Assembly: GCA_018902385.1 (NCBI GenBank) | Contig: JABSSW010000014.1 | Coordinates: 310,001 to 374,000 of the forward strand | Length of the DNA stretch: 64,000 nt | DNA from: Physcia stellaris | Taxonomy: Eukaryota > Ascomycota > Lecanoromycetes > Caliciales > Physciaceae | Direction of reading: 5' to 3' | Part shown: positions 36,868-48,984 of the stretch, in pieces | How the letters are laid out: each line of letters starts with the position of its first letter | Numbering within the stretch: position 1 is the stretch's first letter | The notes under the pieces: generated by a model | What the model was told of the DNA's origin: nothing | What the model saw: only the letters and a program-made list of their open reading frames with translations | The model's database searches: none | Translations under genes and position numbers: made by a program

Positions 36868-38869
36868 TCACCTCCCAGCTCGAATATCAGCAGCAACCTT
36901 CTCCGCGAGCGCATAAACCACACTCTGCGGATGCCCCGGCGTCAAAAACGGAAACGCACTCGCATCCACGACCCTCAGCGCCCTAGTCCCAAACACTCTC
37001 CCCCGTGCATCAACCACAGCCATGCGATCCCCCCTCCTCCCCATCTTGCACGTCGCAGACGCGTGCCAGATCGGCGCCACCGTCTCGCTGATATACTGCA
37101 TTATCTGGGCGTCCGAGACGACGTGGGGACCGGGCTGCACTTCGGCTCCGAGGGTGATGTTTTGTGCGCTTAGGTAGCGCCAGTAGTCGCGTTGACGGCG
37201 GAAGGCGGCGAGGGCGAGTTCGCGGTCCGCGGGGGAGGTGAGCCAGGCGGGGTTGATGAGTGGGGGGTCGGACATTGAGGGGGAGGAGATGGAGACGTTG
37301 CCCCGGCTAGAGGGGGTGATCAGCGCGGTGGCGATGGAGGCGTAGTTGTTCCCGTCGACTGGATCGCCGAGGGCGAAGTTGGGGGTGTTGAGGATTGTGC
37401 CTCCGGGTAATAATTCTAGTTGCGGCCAGTCTGCGGGGAAGCTGTTTAGAGCTTTGCGGGTGGATGGGGAGAGGGCGGAGAATGTGGCGTTGGGGAGATT
37501 CTCCCAGCCTATGACCGGTACGGTGGGGTTGGTGAGCGGTCCTGCGCCTTGGGACACGAATGCCGCTATTGCTGCCTCGGTGAGGGCCGGGTTGTTTAGA
37601 CCTGCGGAGGCGGTGGGGATAGTTACACGGTAGGCGGTCCCGAAGAAAGGCTGGTCTTGTAGGTTTTGGCCTACGCCTGGCAAATCGTACAGGACGGGAA
37701 TACTGTGCTGGGAGAGGATGGCACGGGGACCGATGCCCGAGACCATCAATAATTGAGGGGATTGGAACGCACCAGCTGAGAGGATGACTTCTTGGCGCGC
37801 GTGGAGGGTGTATGTCGTGCTTGCTAAACGTACGTTGGGAGGAATGGGTGAGGAGGAGGAGACTACTACACCCGATGCAGTAAGTTTGCCTTTGAAGAGA
37901 ATACGTTGCGCAAGGGTGTTGTTGTAAACATGGAGGTTTGGACTTTTGGAGGATTGCAAGAAGCTAGATTCTGAACTTGAGCGTTGGCCAGTAAGAGGAT
38001 TCTCAGTAAAGGCCATGTAAGCGCTACCGATGAGTTTTCCCGTCTGGAAGCCGTTGATTGCGGCTTGACCCAGGGCTTGAAAAGCTCGCTGTGCCCATGT
38101 TCCATATAGATCTTCGTATTTGCCGAAGGAGACCTGGAGTGGGCCACCAGATGGACTGAAAGCGCCATTATCTTGAGAATTGGTGCTGTTTTTGTAAATG
38201 TCGTAAGGCGGCGTGTAGTGCACGCTCTTTTTGAAGAAGGGGAGGAGGTTTGCGAAGGTATAGCTTGAGTCACCTACTTCGTCGGCCCACCTTTGCATTG
38301 ATGATACTGTTGGACTGTTTCTATCAGCGCACCATTCTCGGTATTCATCTTTTATGCGGCGTCTTACCGCTGATAACATAGGTAATTCCTTGCTGAAGAC
38401 CCTCCCAGTGTCTTACCTCGTGCATAATGCAATCTTCGTCCATTGGCGCCCTTGAAACAATTAGTCTCGTACTTGAGGAACTATATTCATTAATTGGAGA
38501 ATTTACAGCTTGTGGTTCCGTCACGAAACTCCAATCAACCTTTGGATTAGTATCATTTGGATTGGTTCCAGAAAAGAAGAAGTCGTAGCCAGGCGTGGTG
38601 CTGATGTTTCCATTGTCAGCCTCGTAGAATCCTCCAGCTTCGACCACGGCAACGCTTAGCGAAGAGTTCTCTGCTAGTCGAGTAGCGAGAGTCAGTCCTG
38701 CAGTGCCACCGCCCACAATCACATAGTCGTAGGTAGCATCAATGTAAGGTACCCCGAATGTGTAGCCCGCTGTGCTATTGTTGTTAGATGCAGAGGCTTT
38801 GGTCCCCTGCAATGGGGCCGCAGCTGTAACGAATACCCAGGCGCAGGAAAAGAAAAGCGCCAAATGCAT
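36868..38869 (-). CDS. secreted GMC (glucose-methanol-choline) oxidoreductase
   Basis: Three exons (38869-38507, 38450-38368, 38314-36868) join in frame to 630 residues; introns have GT...AG ends. N-terminal signal peptide (MHLALFFSCAWVFVTAAA), then the FAD-binding GGGTAG motif (YDYVIVGGGTAGLTLA, about residues 47-62), GMC signature 1 (RRLHYARGKTLGGSSARN, built by exon 2), signature 2 near VSGIGPRAIL, and a C-terminal catalytic region with CKMG, VVDASAFPFL and PGHPQS. Length is typical. Such enzymes oxidise alcohols, aldehydes or sugars extracellularly with FAD and release H2O2; the substrate cannot be read from sequence. The stop lies 76 bp from the end of Copia-A, yet the gene shows no decay. 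Confidence 0.93.
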
Positions 38870-39664
38870 CTTGCCTCAGGATGTCTGATATCGACTGGGA
38901 GACAATCAAAGCCAATTGAGGGCATTTATGTAGGTCCAGTCTCGGGTGTCGCGTCTAGACTGTCACGACTGCGGCTGGCATCTTGCAACCGCAGCAAGAT
39001 TTACCTAATTAAAATGACGCGTAGGATTAGTGATTAGTGATTAGAGTGATCCTTCAACACCACCAATACCCTCAGAGCCAATAGCATCCTGGGAGAAAAC
39101 TGGGACGTAATCCGAAACAATGATCTTTAATATATATTCCTTTGTTTCCAAGTTGACCAGCCCCTACGGAGACAGGAATCAAAGTGATTGAAGAACGCTA
39201 GGTCCAGACAGCGAATAATATAAAGTGAAAACAAGGGGGTAGCTTATCAAATGGCGGGGTATGACATCTGTTAGGCAGGGGCTGGGACCTCGACAGCGCG
39301 GCTCATGAGCCCATAGCTGAGTGATGATAAAGCAGATAGCCTTACTTGACCAGGCATTGTCTGATAATTGGCAGCAAGATCACTAAGACGTGAGTCGTTT
39401 CACACCAGCCTAAAGCTGCAGCACTTTTCCTTTGCAGCATCCCGTCTTGATTTAGCTTGTCGTACTGCATGCGAATGGCGTCAAGACTCGAAGGGGCGCT
39501 ATGAAATGCGTATCATCCTTTTCATAATTTCGAGATATGCTAGACGGAGAGATTTGTTACGATAGTATCCATGCTGTCTCGGACGATTAGTCTTGACTCA
39601 AACTGCTTTGTCTTTATTTCTGTGAAAATCCTTGAGACTACTAGCAAGATGTTGTAGTAATCAC
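38870..39664. other. intergenic region
   Basis: Holds the upstream region of the GMC gene and the 3' flank of the next minus-strand gene. A TATA-like TATATATT lies near 39,130. No supported gene. Confidence 0.6.
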
Positions 39665-41547
39665 TTACTCCACGGTCGAAAAATAAGCATCTGAATCGTC
39701 GCTGAGCCTATCGTCGGTCTGTTCACTCTGTGTTTCTAAGCCGATGTTCTGGGTCTTGTCTTGGGTTGCGCTAGATACTGGGGAGTGTCTTTGCTGCTCA
39801 GGTTTGCGACCGCGTATCAAAAAGACCATCTCATCAAGATCCAAGAGCGAATGTCCAGCGCTCAGGCACCTTCTTTTGCAGGAGTCCACGGCCATTTGTA
39901 ATGACTCCAGTCTGTCTCGTAGTTGCCTGATGTGAGGTTGTACATTAAAAAGGTAATTGTTGCCGCTCGAGACTTCGCTGCTCGATACGTTGATTGGGCC
40001 CTCCTCTAATATTTTCAAATGGCCTTCGCATAGGAAAAGAAGATTTTGAAGAGATATGTATTCAGATACCTCTGGTGAGGTCACCGCCGCCAATGACTGC
40101 TTCAGTAAGCTGTATTCAGAGCCGTGGTCAATAGTGACTGATGCATCCTTAGACCCTTGACGCCGGTCAGAAGCACCGCTTGGTATGTCGTCCGTTCTGT
40201 TAGAGACACTGGTCCGTTCCGACCTGGGAGCCTGTTCTTGTGATGGAGAACAGACTGAGGCAAAGCGTGAATCTGATCTAGAGAGGCCCGTACGGATCGG
40301 TGGTAGACTCTGAGTAGCAACATATGACTGGTTACTGAGATGACCTCGAGGTTCGGTATCAGGCTCCAGCTCTCGGGAGCTTGCAACATTACGGCTACGT
40401 GCATGTACCGCGGGTGAAGTATCGCGAGAGAATTGTGCATACAAAAGTGCGCTTGGATGGCCATTAGAGATCTCGGAGAATCTTTTGCTAATACTCTCTT
40501 GCTCCTTTACCAGATTCCGAAGATCGGCGGGACGTGTTAGGACATCGATATCTCTGGGAGGCAGTCCGCTACTAGCTTTGCTACTGTAATTTGAGGCACT
40601 AGAAGATCCACTGCGAGAATCCAGAGGAGAACGAGGGTTCACGGAATGTCTAGAAGAATCTCCATCCTGGCCGAGATAGTGTTCAGTGGTGGTAGGCCTG
40701 ACTTCACTTTGACTGGAGCCCACCATTGGAGCCTCTTCAACTTGTGCAATCCTTGAAGTAGATGCCGTCCGAGATATCGTGATCATTGCTTCGAGTCTTG
40801 ACAACTCGGTCCGGATGCTGTCCATACTTCTAATGCTATGAGCAGAACTCCGTATGCTGGTGATCGAATATTGCTCAATCCTCCTGAGGGCTTCTTCATG
40901 TGCGCCATGATTTGACAATGAAACAGTCAAGGCATCATCGAACCTGCCACGCATTTCATGGATCTGCTCGGACGTGTGGAGATCAATCTTCCTACTTTTT
41001 CATCAATCTCTCGTGTCTTTCCTGACAGTCTAAGCAAGGAAGGAGGAGAGACAGGGACAGGGTTAATAGCATTGACAATGATCCAGAGGTGGACATGAAA
41101 AGGGACCACCAACCTTCCAAAGACTGCCAAGCTCAAGCACAGCGCCTGCCTGTGTCGTCCAATCTCTTCCTTAATCCTCCCTACAACCTCCCCTTTCGCT
41201 GCCAGCTTCGCCCTTCTGACCCATGACCTACCACCCTTTTCACTTCCCGGTCTCAAAGCCTTAGCTGATTCCAGCCATACCTTGACGTCTCTGCTACAAT
41301 CCTCTACCTTGATATCTAATTGAGCGAAATTTTGGTTTTTACGTTGACGTTCAACTTGGTGCAGAACATCATCAATATTGTGCAGAACTGTGATCAATGA
41401 GTTTATGTCAGAGAGTAAACGATTGATAGTTTTTGAAGCGGTTGAGATTTCCGCGAAGAACGAGTGGAGTGTCTGAAGACCATCAATGGCCTGAGCCGCG
41501 AGTGTGATGATACCCGCAATTGATGCAGCGGCAGCGACGGCCTCCAT
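39665..41547 (-). CDS. protein with a fungal STAND/NLR-type N-terminal helical domain
   Basis: Two exons (41547-41114 and 40991-39665; intron 40992-41113) give 586 residues. Residues 1 to about 170 (MEAVAAAASIAGIITLAAQAIDGLQ, then helices up to LAVFGRKIDLHTSEQ) match the style of the helical domain found at the N-terminus of fungal NACHT/NB-ARC STAND proteins. A coiled segment follows, then about 250 residues of Ser/Arg-rich disorder and a short helical C-terminal region (LLKQSLAAV...LESLQMAVDSCKRR). There is no P-loop NTPase and no repeat domain, so it is a stand-alone adaptor-like protein, not a full NLR. The Ginger-like transposon ends 95 bp upstream of the start codon, so the native promoter may be displaced. 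Confidence 0.82.
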
Positions 41548-41641
41548 AACCCATCCATTATTATCGCAGAGTCCGCGGCCAAATCATGCTTTGTCGAATG
41601 AGACCAGTAGGGAAGTAGATAGTAGGGGACATCTCGAACCC

Positions 41642-41830
41642 TGTGCCCGTTCATACACCAATAAGTTCATTGGCCAATCAACGTACGTTCATTGGTCAAT
41701 CAACGCGTTCATTGGTCAATGAACAGAGATTGGTAAATGAACGCGTTGATTGGCCAATATTCAGGTCATTGGCAAACTACCTCGTTTATTGCCCAATACA
41801 CGAAAATGTTGGTGTTTCAACGCATGCTGC
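41642..41830 (+). repeat. left terminal inverted repeat with CCAAT-type subrepeats
   Basis: From the TGTGCCCGTT tip inward there are about eight variants of a (C/G)ATTGG(C/T)CAAT(C/G)AACG unit in alternating orientation, then a conserved block (AATATTCAGGTCATTGGCAA, then ACTACCTCGTTTATTG). Inverted relative to 48,985-49,153. Likely transposase-binding sites; ATTGG/CCAAT is also a core for the HAP/NF-Y complex. Confidence 0.85.
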
Positions 41831-41859
41831 TTTTGTGACCTGACGTACTAGCTGGGGGT

Positions 41860-41955
41860 CGGCTCCCCTGCAGGCCTCCCGCAGGCCTCCCGCCGATACT
41901 GTGCAGCGGAGCCCCCCGCAGGCCTCCCGCCGGTACCGTGCAGCGGAGCCCCTGT
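41860..41955. repeat. GCAGGCCTCCCGC tandem repeats
   Basis: Several copies of GCAGGCCTCCCGC with a larger unit ending GTGCAGCGGAGCCCC repeated twice, inside the left part of the transposon. No gene seen from here to 43,945. Confidence 0.75.
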
Positions 41956-42439
41956 CATGCCTATACACCTGCACAACGCATGTTTCACCGCAAGTGACCG
42001 CCGAAGCATGAAGCCAGTGGCCGGAAAGAGGCTTTACACCCGATTGCCTAGGTTTGGGTGGGCTTGACAAGGAGTCAAGGACCCTACTTCAACTATAGAG
42101 GGAATGAATGATGATGAGGCTAGGTTTGGGGGTTGTGATAGGATTTTTGGTGTTTTGGAGTGGGCAGGCCTCAATGGGCTTGGGTGGGCATCAATGGGTC
42201 TGGGTGGGCATGTGTCGCAATGTTTGAACAGCGGGCTGGGCTGTCGTAATATTTGGAGAGTGAGCATTATATCTACAGGATGTGACTGTAAAGTAGGATG
42301 ACTAGATAGAATTAATGGATACATTGAGTGTGAAGTGCTGGCTCTCGTCGCATGGTGACTGACACAGTGTAGAGATTATTGGATGTCGCATCGAGTTTAT
42401 ATATCAGAATAAGGGATCAGTAACCATTGGAGCAGAATC

Positions 42440-42520
42440 GGCTGGTTAGTCTAGCGGTACGAACTGTAAGTAAGCACTTTCCACCCATAAGGTCGCTGGT
42501 TCGAATCGTGTGATGAGCAA
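42440..42520 (+). other. tRNA-like sequence (degenerate)
   Basis: TTAGTCTAGCGGTA resembles a pol III A box and GGTTCGAATC is a perfect B box 45 bp on, as in a tRNA. The T stem (GCTGG against CGTGT) and acceptor stem do not pair, so it is at best a tRNA-derived remnant or SINE head. Confidence 0.3.
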
Positions 42521-42914
42521 CAATTGCAAAAAAGGATCAAAAAGCAATGTCGATGAATCCCATGATTCCAAACGCTTTCTGACGCGATAGGAGACCCCGA
42601 AGATAGCTGGATTGGTAACTTGGGGCCCCCGCTAACATGTGGAGTATAACAGGCAATAAACATCCCTTTTTTTCGTTGTGGCAATGCTGGAGGGCAGGGT
42701 TTCGAGTTGGAGACCAGGGTTTCGTGCTGGAGGTCAGGGTTTCGATGCACAGGGCACGGGACTGGAAAGGAGAGTGGTCGGGATGCTTGATTGGACAATG
42801 GTGGTTGCGGAGGCGTAACTGGAGGTGAAAGGCCATGACAGGATACGAGCGGTGTGATCGTATGGGTTAATGTCGAGGAGGACTGTGGCAGGATAAGGGC
42901 AGGGTGGTCGTATG

Positions 42915-43020
42915 AGCGGAGGAGTTGGAGGAGGAGGAGGAGGAGGAGGAGGAGGAGGAGGAGGAGGAGGAGAAGTTGGAGGAGGAGGAGGAGGAGGAGG
43001 AGTTGGAGGAGTTGGATAGG
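42915..43020 (+). repeat. GGA/GGAGTT simple repeat
   Basis: About 90 bp of GGA triplets with interspersed GTT. It produces poly-Pro and poly-Leu frames on the minus strand that I do not count as genes. Confidence 0.9.
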
Positions 43021-43945
43021 CTTCGCAGAAGGAAGGATCCTGTACAATTGTTAGTCGATTCTTCGATGATTGAGGTCTGATATCACTCACCTCGTCGTGC
43101 TGAAAGGAAGAACTCGTTTCATCGTGGCGGAAGATCTTGATCACTTCTCGACGTATGTGAGACTTACGACGTGATGAAGACCTCAGGAACGCGCTGAACC
43201 GTGCCAGAAACACGCTCCTGAAGCCCAGAACTCCGTATTACAGCTCACCGCCGTGATGATGAAGAAGACATCGTGTAGAGGAGGATGAAAATGATGAAGA
43301 AGTGTTAAAAGGTAAAAAGGAGGAGGCGGGAAGTTGACCGGCGATGCGGAACCAAGTTCCGCCATATCTTCAACCTCAACATCACGATTTCACGACCATG
43401 GAACACCTTTGCACATGATGAGAACACCTGTTTGAGCCACTAAACCACTCATCTGTCTAGAGGACTATCTGGATGAAACTTGCGGATAAAATTTGCGATA
43501 TTCGTACGAGTAAGAGTCGTGAATGACCGGTCAATCCGACAATGTTGCATACACTTTATATTCAACAACAATGGAACAACGATAATGTGTCTCTGCTACG
43601 CCATCTAGGATTTGGTATGCCTGCGGAGAAGACCATTTTGGCCCCATATACCACACTACGGTCAACGGGATCAACAGAGCGACGATTTAATGCATACATC
43701 ATTGCCTGTGTACGATTTAAGCCCCTCAATATCCAAGCAGTGGGATTGTTCGTATATTTCTTTCAATCCTTCGAGCTTCTGGTGTCTCTGACGTTTGATT
43801 AGGAACAACCCCTCTACAACTTCGTGTATAACGAGGTATGCAGTGGGGCCGCCCCTCATAACAAAGTTTCTCTATACATGGCCACTGAAAAACCGCCCAA
43901 ACGCCCAAACGCCGAACTCCACCTCCATGCGCCGCACACGCCTAT

Positions 43946-45096
43946 CTACATCTCCAGGTGGACCCGCTTCTTCGTCCCATACGTACGCTGACCTCTTCTT
44001 CTCCGGGGATAATACCAGGAAGGCGATAGAGACCCCTCTACGACACGAGGTCGTGGTGTTGGGGCCCGATCTCTATCAACCTTCGGGGGCTGGCTCCCTG
44101 AGGCTTCTGCTCCCTCTGTGGTAGGGACAACATCCGGAGACTCAGAAGCGAGTCGTCCGACCTCGATATCAGAATCGAAGCCGTCATAATTGTCATGTTG
44201 CTCAGGTCGAGGTGATTCCTCTTCCTGAGGCAGAAATAATGAAGGGACAGCGGCGACTTCAGCACGACTACCGATTGGTTCGTCGGCTTGGTCACCCTCC
44301 TCTGACCGCCCGCGATCGTCGGTAGACTGGGTGGTGATTGATGCCAGTCGACGTCTCTTATTGGGTGATCGCTGCGGAGGACACTGGCTTGTAGGCATTA
44401 GAGGCGCCCCCACGCTTCTAATGTAAGCCCTCGTGCCCTTTTGATGCAGAGGAGGAACGATGGTGTTGACGGAGGCCGAGGGCATCACTTCTGCGGCCGC
44501 GGACTCCACTCGCATCGGGTCTACATCATAAGTCAGCTATCGATTTATATTGAATCAAGAAGAGAAACAGGCATACTTAGGGAACACTCCGACGCTCTGT
44601 GTCGGAACCAGCACTCGCCGCACGCCCCAGGCTCGCCTTTGGCGCGACGGCAGACGGGGAAGATAAGGTCCGGTTTATCTTCCCCAACCTGGGAGCAGCG
44701 AGTGCAGCGCTCGCCCGCTGACCGGCCAGCAATCTGATATTCCATTAGATCTTGAACTACAGGGTTAGGGGGTTGACTTACTTGAATGGCAAGCGCTTTC
44801 AGCTCTTGCGGATGCGTTATATCTGCAGTGATTCGGTTGGGAGTAGCCAAAAGCACTGCATGATCGCCGTATATATTGGCGAGCTGCGGGCGCTCTCCAG
44901 CCGGGAGAACAGTGCGGAGCTGAACCATCTTTTTGTCAGCTTCAACTCGTCTTCTCTCACTTCAAAACTCACGGCGGCGACGTTGATTGAGAGGGCATAG
45001 CCCTCGTTGGTCACTACAGTCCGTTAGTACTCGTACGAATATCGCAGCTCCCTGCATGCACTTACGGGTGGCCAAAGGCCGGGCGTTGTGCGACAT
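43946..45096 (-). CDS. Cys-rich protein carried by the Ginger-like transposon
   Basis: Exons are about 45096-45066, 45013-44973, 44928-44578 and 44520-43946 (borders approximate, plausible GT-AG sites). They encode roughly 330 residues starting MSHNARPLA. A compact cysteine cluster (CTRCSQ...FPVCRRAKGEPGACGECWFRHRASEC) is typical of a small fungal zinc-binding domain seen in proteins of unknown function. The C-terminal half is disordered, acidic and Pro/Ser-rich, and ends in a basic YPRRRRGQRTYGTKKR tract that could be a nuclear signal. It lies wholly inside the transposon, in the transposase direction. It could be an accessory element gene or a captured host gene. Confidence 0.55.
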
Positions 45097-45099
45097 CGT

Positions 45100-46320
45100 G
45101 ATGCTTGAAACAGAAAAAGAGGAGAAAGGGAGAAGGAGGAGGTAAGATATAAGGAGGTGATCTCAAAAAGGACGCTAGTAAATTTCGGCTTCGGCTTCGA
45201 CTTCACCAACAACAACAACAACACATTATTGGATCTCGATTTTCTAGCAGTATGGGACTCTGGAGAAAACCATTCTGGACTATATGCGTGCACTTTGCAT
45301 ATTCAATATAATAAAGTCTCTCGTTGATGTTATTTTTCATCTACTCGTACGAGTTAACCAGAAGAAAGAATAGTAAAAGCAATGAGGCTTTACCATGCTG
45401 CTCAATTATGATAATCGATTCGAAAGAACCTCTCCTGGTCAAGAACCTGCTCGATTTTTCCCGTGAAGCTAGACAGGAGATGAGCAGTTTGACGAGTACT
45501 GTCCATATCGAATTATTAATAGCTACGATTAATCCCTTTAACGGTAATCTTGTCAATATCGTACGTTCTCGAATTAAAATCGTCATAACATATGTCTGGA
45601 CGATGAATAAGTAGTAATTTTATTTAACAGATGAAAATATTATGTCTCGTATGACAGGGTGCTTGAAAAAAGAAACTCAGGGTTCTGATGCGGCAAATCC
45701 CGATATAGCATCCCAACTATCAACCAGTTTGACCACCATTGATCCACACTCTACATTGCAAGTTCCGGTCTAAGAATCAAAGGATAGACATTCGATTTTC
45801 GGACGAATTAACTTTAAAGAATCTAGATGAATAGTAGTCATATTGAGAAAGTAAAAGAGTAATATTGAAACATTTTAGGGTTGAAGGTTTTGAGACGGTA
45901 GATTCCGATGACAATTCAACTACTCCATACCTTACCTTTCCGTTTCCTGTATATCTCCTGAAATCCTGTTTCCTCCATCTGGCAAGTTAACAATGACTGC
46001 AACTTGTTCCATGAAACTCACATCAATCATTGTACACCCTCGTACGAGTGTTAGCTCGAAGCCAAGTGATATAAATATAGGGCTATCATGTCTAACTACG
46101 GTAAGAGTGTGTCGCAATTCTGGGACTTGAGCTCATTCAAGCAGAACATAACCATTCAAGGACATACACATTGCGTAGGCGATGACCATTACATTGCAAC
46201 ATTGCAACATTGCGTCAATTGAGGCACTCAAGGCAAAGCTTATCTATTGACTACCGAAATACTAACGTTAACGTTACAGAAAGAGCGAAGCTTCAACCAT
46301 ACAATCTCTCCTGCTAAGCG
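45100..46320. other. spacer inside the transposon
   Basis: Between the Cys-rich gene and the transposase 3' end. Moderately AT-rich. Contains a few short open stretches without domains or splice support. No gene called. Confidence 0.6.
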
Positions 46321-46321
46321 A

Positions 46322-48574
46322 TTACTTTTCGAGCGCCTTGAGCACCTCTTCAGCTCGATCCACCAAAGCATGTTGTTGAAACTCCGATCCTTCAGCGACA
46401 TTGCCGCATTCCTGACCGACGCCATGACAGTAGATAGAGCATCGCTTGCCATGCCTTTGACAAGTGCAGCGAGAAGAACAAGGAAAGGACTTGCATTTAC
46501 AAGAGATTTGCTTCTGCTTCGACTTGGACTGATACTCCGCCATTTGCTTCATGGTAACCTTCTTTGGCTTGTCCGGAAAATTTTCTTTCAAGGACTTATT
46601 CAGCGCCGGAGGGAGAGCGCCAAGTTCCTTGGTCAAAGGTCGTCGACTCAGTACACCAAGCTCCGTTTGAATCGTATGCTGACGTGTGGTCTTGGTGATG
46701 CGCGTTACCCGTCCAAAGAACACGGGTCGATCTGATTTGGCGACGCGATAGCGATCAGGAATAAAGACCCTGACAATATCTCCCACCTTGAACACATGAG
46801 TCTTGGTGTTCTTGTTGAACTTCTTGGCTTGCTTCTGCCTGGCAACAGCAGAATGATGACGCAGGTGCGCGAGTACTGGATGAATACCGGCCTCGGGGTC
46901 CTCTGAATGCTCGGACGCTTGATCTGAGTCGTGCACGGATTCTTGATCCGAGTCGTGCTCAGCATCAATGCCATTGAATTCCGAGTCATCACGACGTTCG
47001 GCAGCATCCGTACGCGACTCAGGATCAGGAAGACGTGGCTCAACGGTCGAGGAATCAAGAGTCGCTGGAAAGGTCAAGAAAGGCTCAGCAGAAAGCTCCA
47101 CAGGGTCTGTCACTCGTGCGCCAAATATGGGTACGTCAGCAGGAAGCTCGGCACGAGGAGGACCTGAAGCTGGTGGGATTGATCCAGGGAGCTCGCTGCG
47201 ACCGAAAGTATAACCAGACTGCGGCATCGCAGAAGTAGCTCCCCAAGAACCTGTGACAGAAGGACCAGCGGTAGAGGGACCAGCAGCAGAAGAACCAGCG
47301 GTAGTGGGACCAGCAGTACTAGGACCTGCGGCGTCTTCTTCGCTGGCAGACTCATCCTCAATGATCGCATTATGCCTGTTGAGATCCTGTGTCTCCGTGA
47401 ACCAGCCTTCTGTGTACATCTTCCGACCGTGTGTAAAGCCTTCGTAAGGCGACATCTTTATCGTGCTATGCTCTGCAGCATTGAGACCGAGAGCAACCTA
47501 TAAGATGATTAATCAATAGGTTCAAGCATCCAATCTTTGGTAAACTTACCTCGAGCAAACCCTGCGACCAACGATCGGTGTTATGATCTCTCATCCATTT
47601 ATCCAACCGCCTCTTGACCTCCTTGTTGGCGATCTCAATGACACCTTGAGATTGAGGGTATCTGGGTCTACCGTTGATGATGCGTACACCAAATTCCCTC
47701 AAAAAAACACCCAAAGCTCCTTTGAATTCCTTCCCATTGTCGAATTGCATGATTTTGGGGTCCGGCTATCATGATGAAAGGAACTAATCCTTTCGCAACG
47801 GTTATGGCTTCTTTGTCGGTGAGTGCTGCTAGGTAGGTAAGCTTGGAAAGATAATCCTGTTGACGAACGTTAGCAAAAAGCTTCAACATCGTCGACTAGA
47901 ACAATGGAGAAACAACTTACCTTGACGTGCAAGATCCATTTGTAAATCCCGTCCGGCTGATTACGAAAATCCATCAAGTCCATCTGACATCGTTCCATGA
48001 CAAAATTGGCTGTGATCTGCTTCAGAGGACCTTTGGCGGTGACAGGGTTACTTTCCTGACAGATCTGGCAAGTAGCAAGAATATAATTGACCTCCGCTTG
48101 CGAGACACCGTAGTATTTGTCGCGTATGGTCGGCCAAATCCGATCTCGACCAGCGTGACCTTGATGCTTGTGCTCATCCATGACGAATTGGTAGACCCAT
48201 TGGACTTCGACGACTCGCTTGGGGTCAAGCTCTGCTACTTTCTGTCGGTTTTGATATTCGAATTCGCGATGATGCAATATACCCCTGACGAGGGAGAATT
48301 CCCGTTTGGCGCGGCTTTTGAGATTACGTTCCGTTTGGTTGGGGGCTGTGGCTTGGGGATTCCTCAAGTAATAGCAAAAGGTAGAAAAGGTTTGAGGGCT
48401 CAGTCTGGTCTTGTTGTCATGCTCGCGTAGCCACGCCGTGACCTCAAGTTCTGTGCGGCTGTGGACAGCCTCACCCGGACCAAAGGTGTAACAGCTGTTT
48501 CGGCGATCGGAGGGCTGGGTGGTGTCTGGGGCTTGTTCGGAGGGCTGGGTGGTATTTGAAGCTTGTTCGGACAT
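46322..48574 (-). CDS. Ginger-like integrase/transposase with C-terminal CXC-type Cys-rich motif
   Basis: Three exons with introns near 47,840-47,920 and 47,500-47,550. Order: acidic N-terminus with a TTQPSEQAPD repeat; H2C2 zinc site (HKHQGHAGRDRIW...CQIC); DDE core with MDLMDF, FDNGKEF and RYPQSQGVIEIANKEVKR as the D, D and E regions; a Ser/Thr/Ala-Gly repeat linker (AGPSTAGP...); an SH3-like segment (FKVGDIVRVFIP); and a Cys-rich end (CKCKSFPCSSRCTCQRHGKRC) like a tesmin/TSO1-type CXC motif, probably DNA-binding. It cuts and joins transposon ends. About one break in frame appears inside the core, which may be an unseen intron, an error or real decay. The position inside matched TIRs identifies it as the transposase. 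Confidence 0.8.
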
Positions 48575-48984
48575 CTTGAATTAGACAGAGTAGTAGTAAC
48601 GCGTAAACGTGAGTCTGGCAGTTATCAGTCAAGTAATCGAAGGTCAGATAATCAAGAATGATGAAGCATTCGAAAGCCTCGAGGCAGGACGCACATATAA
48701 GAAAACTCGCCCATCTTCCAGCTATTGCTGTCTGCGTCATCCTTGTTTGCTGCTGTCTCAGAGCTTTGTTTGTTATCTGTAGGAGACCGCGAGGACGACG
48801 AGGTATTTTGATCTGTCGAAGACTCGAAACGGCTTCGAGCGCCATGACTGCAGATTGTGATCTGTCGAGGACTCGGGACGGCTTCAAGCGTCATGGCTGC
48901 AGGATTCGGGGCGGCACCAGCGGCTTCGACTGCAGGTTGCAGGACCCCCATGTCCTCTTTGCCTTAGCCCGTATGCGAGGTTCC
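48575..48984. other. transposase upstream region with a tandem repeat
   Basis: Contains two adjacent copies of a 46-bp unit (48,811-48,905; GATCTGTCGA(A/G)GACTCG ... GGCTTC(G/A)AGCG(C/T)CATG). Open frames here are repeats of each other and lack support. Confidence 0.6.

Noticed and set aside
42440-42520. A functional tRNA gene (good A and B boxes)
   Set aside because: T and acceptor stems do not pair and no clear anticodon arm forms; kept only as a tRNA-like remnant.
42451-43213. Proline-rich and leucine-rich proteins over the GGA repeat
   Set aside because: Frames come from a triplet simple repeat and appear on both strands; no start, splice or domain support.
48471-48951. A second gene upstream of the transposase
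   Set aside because: Overlapping frames arise from a 46-bp tandem duplication and lack splice or domain support.
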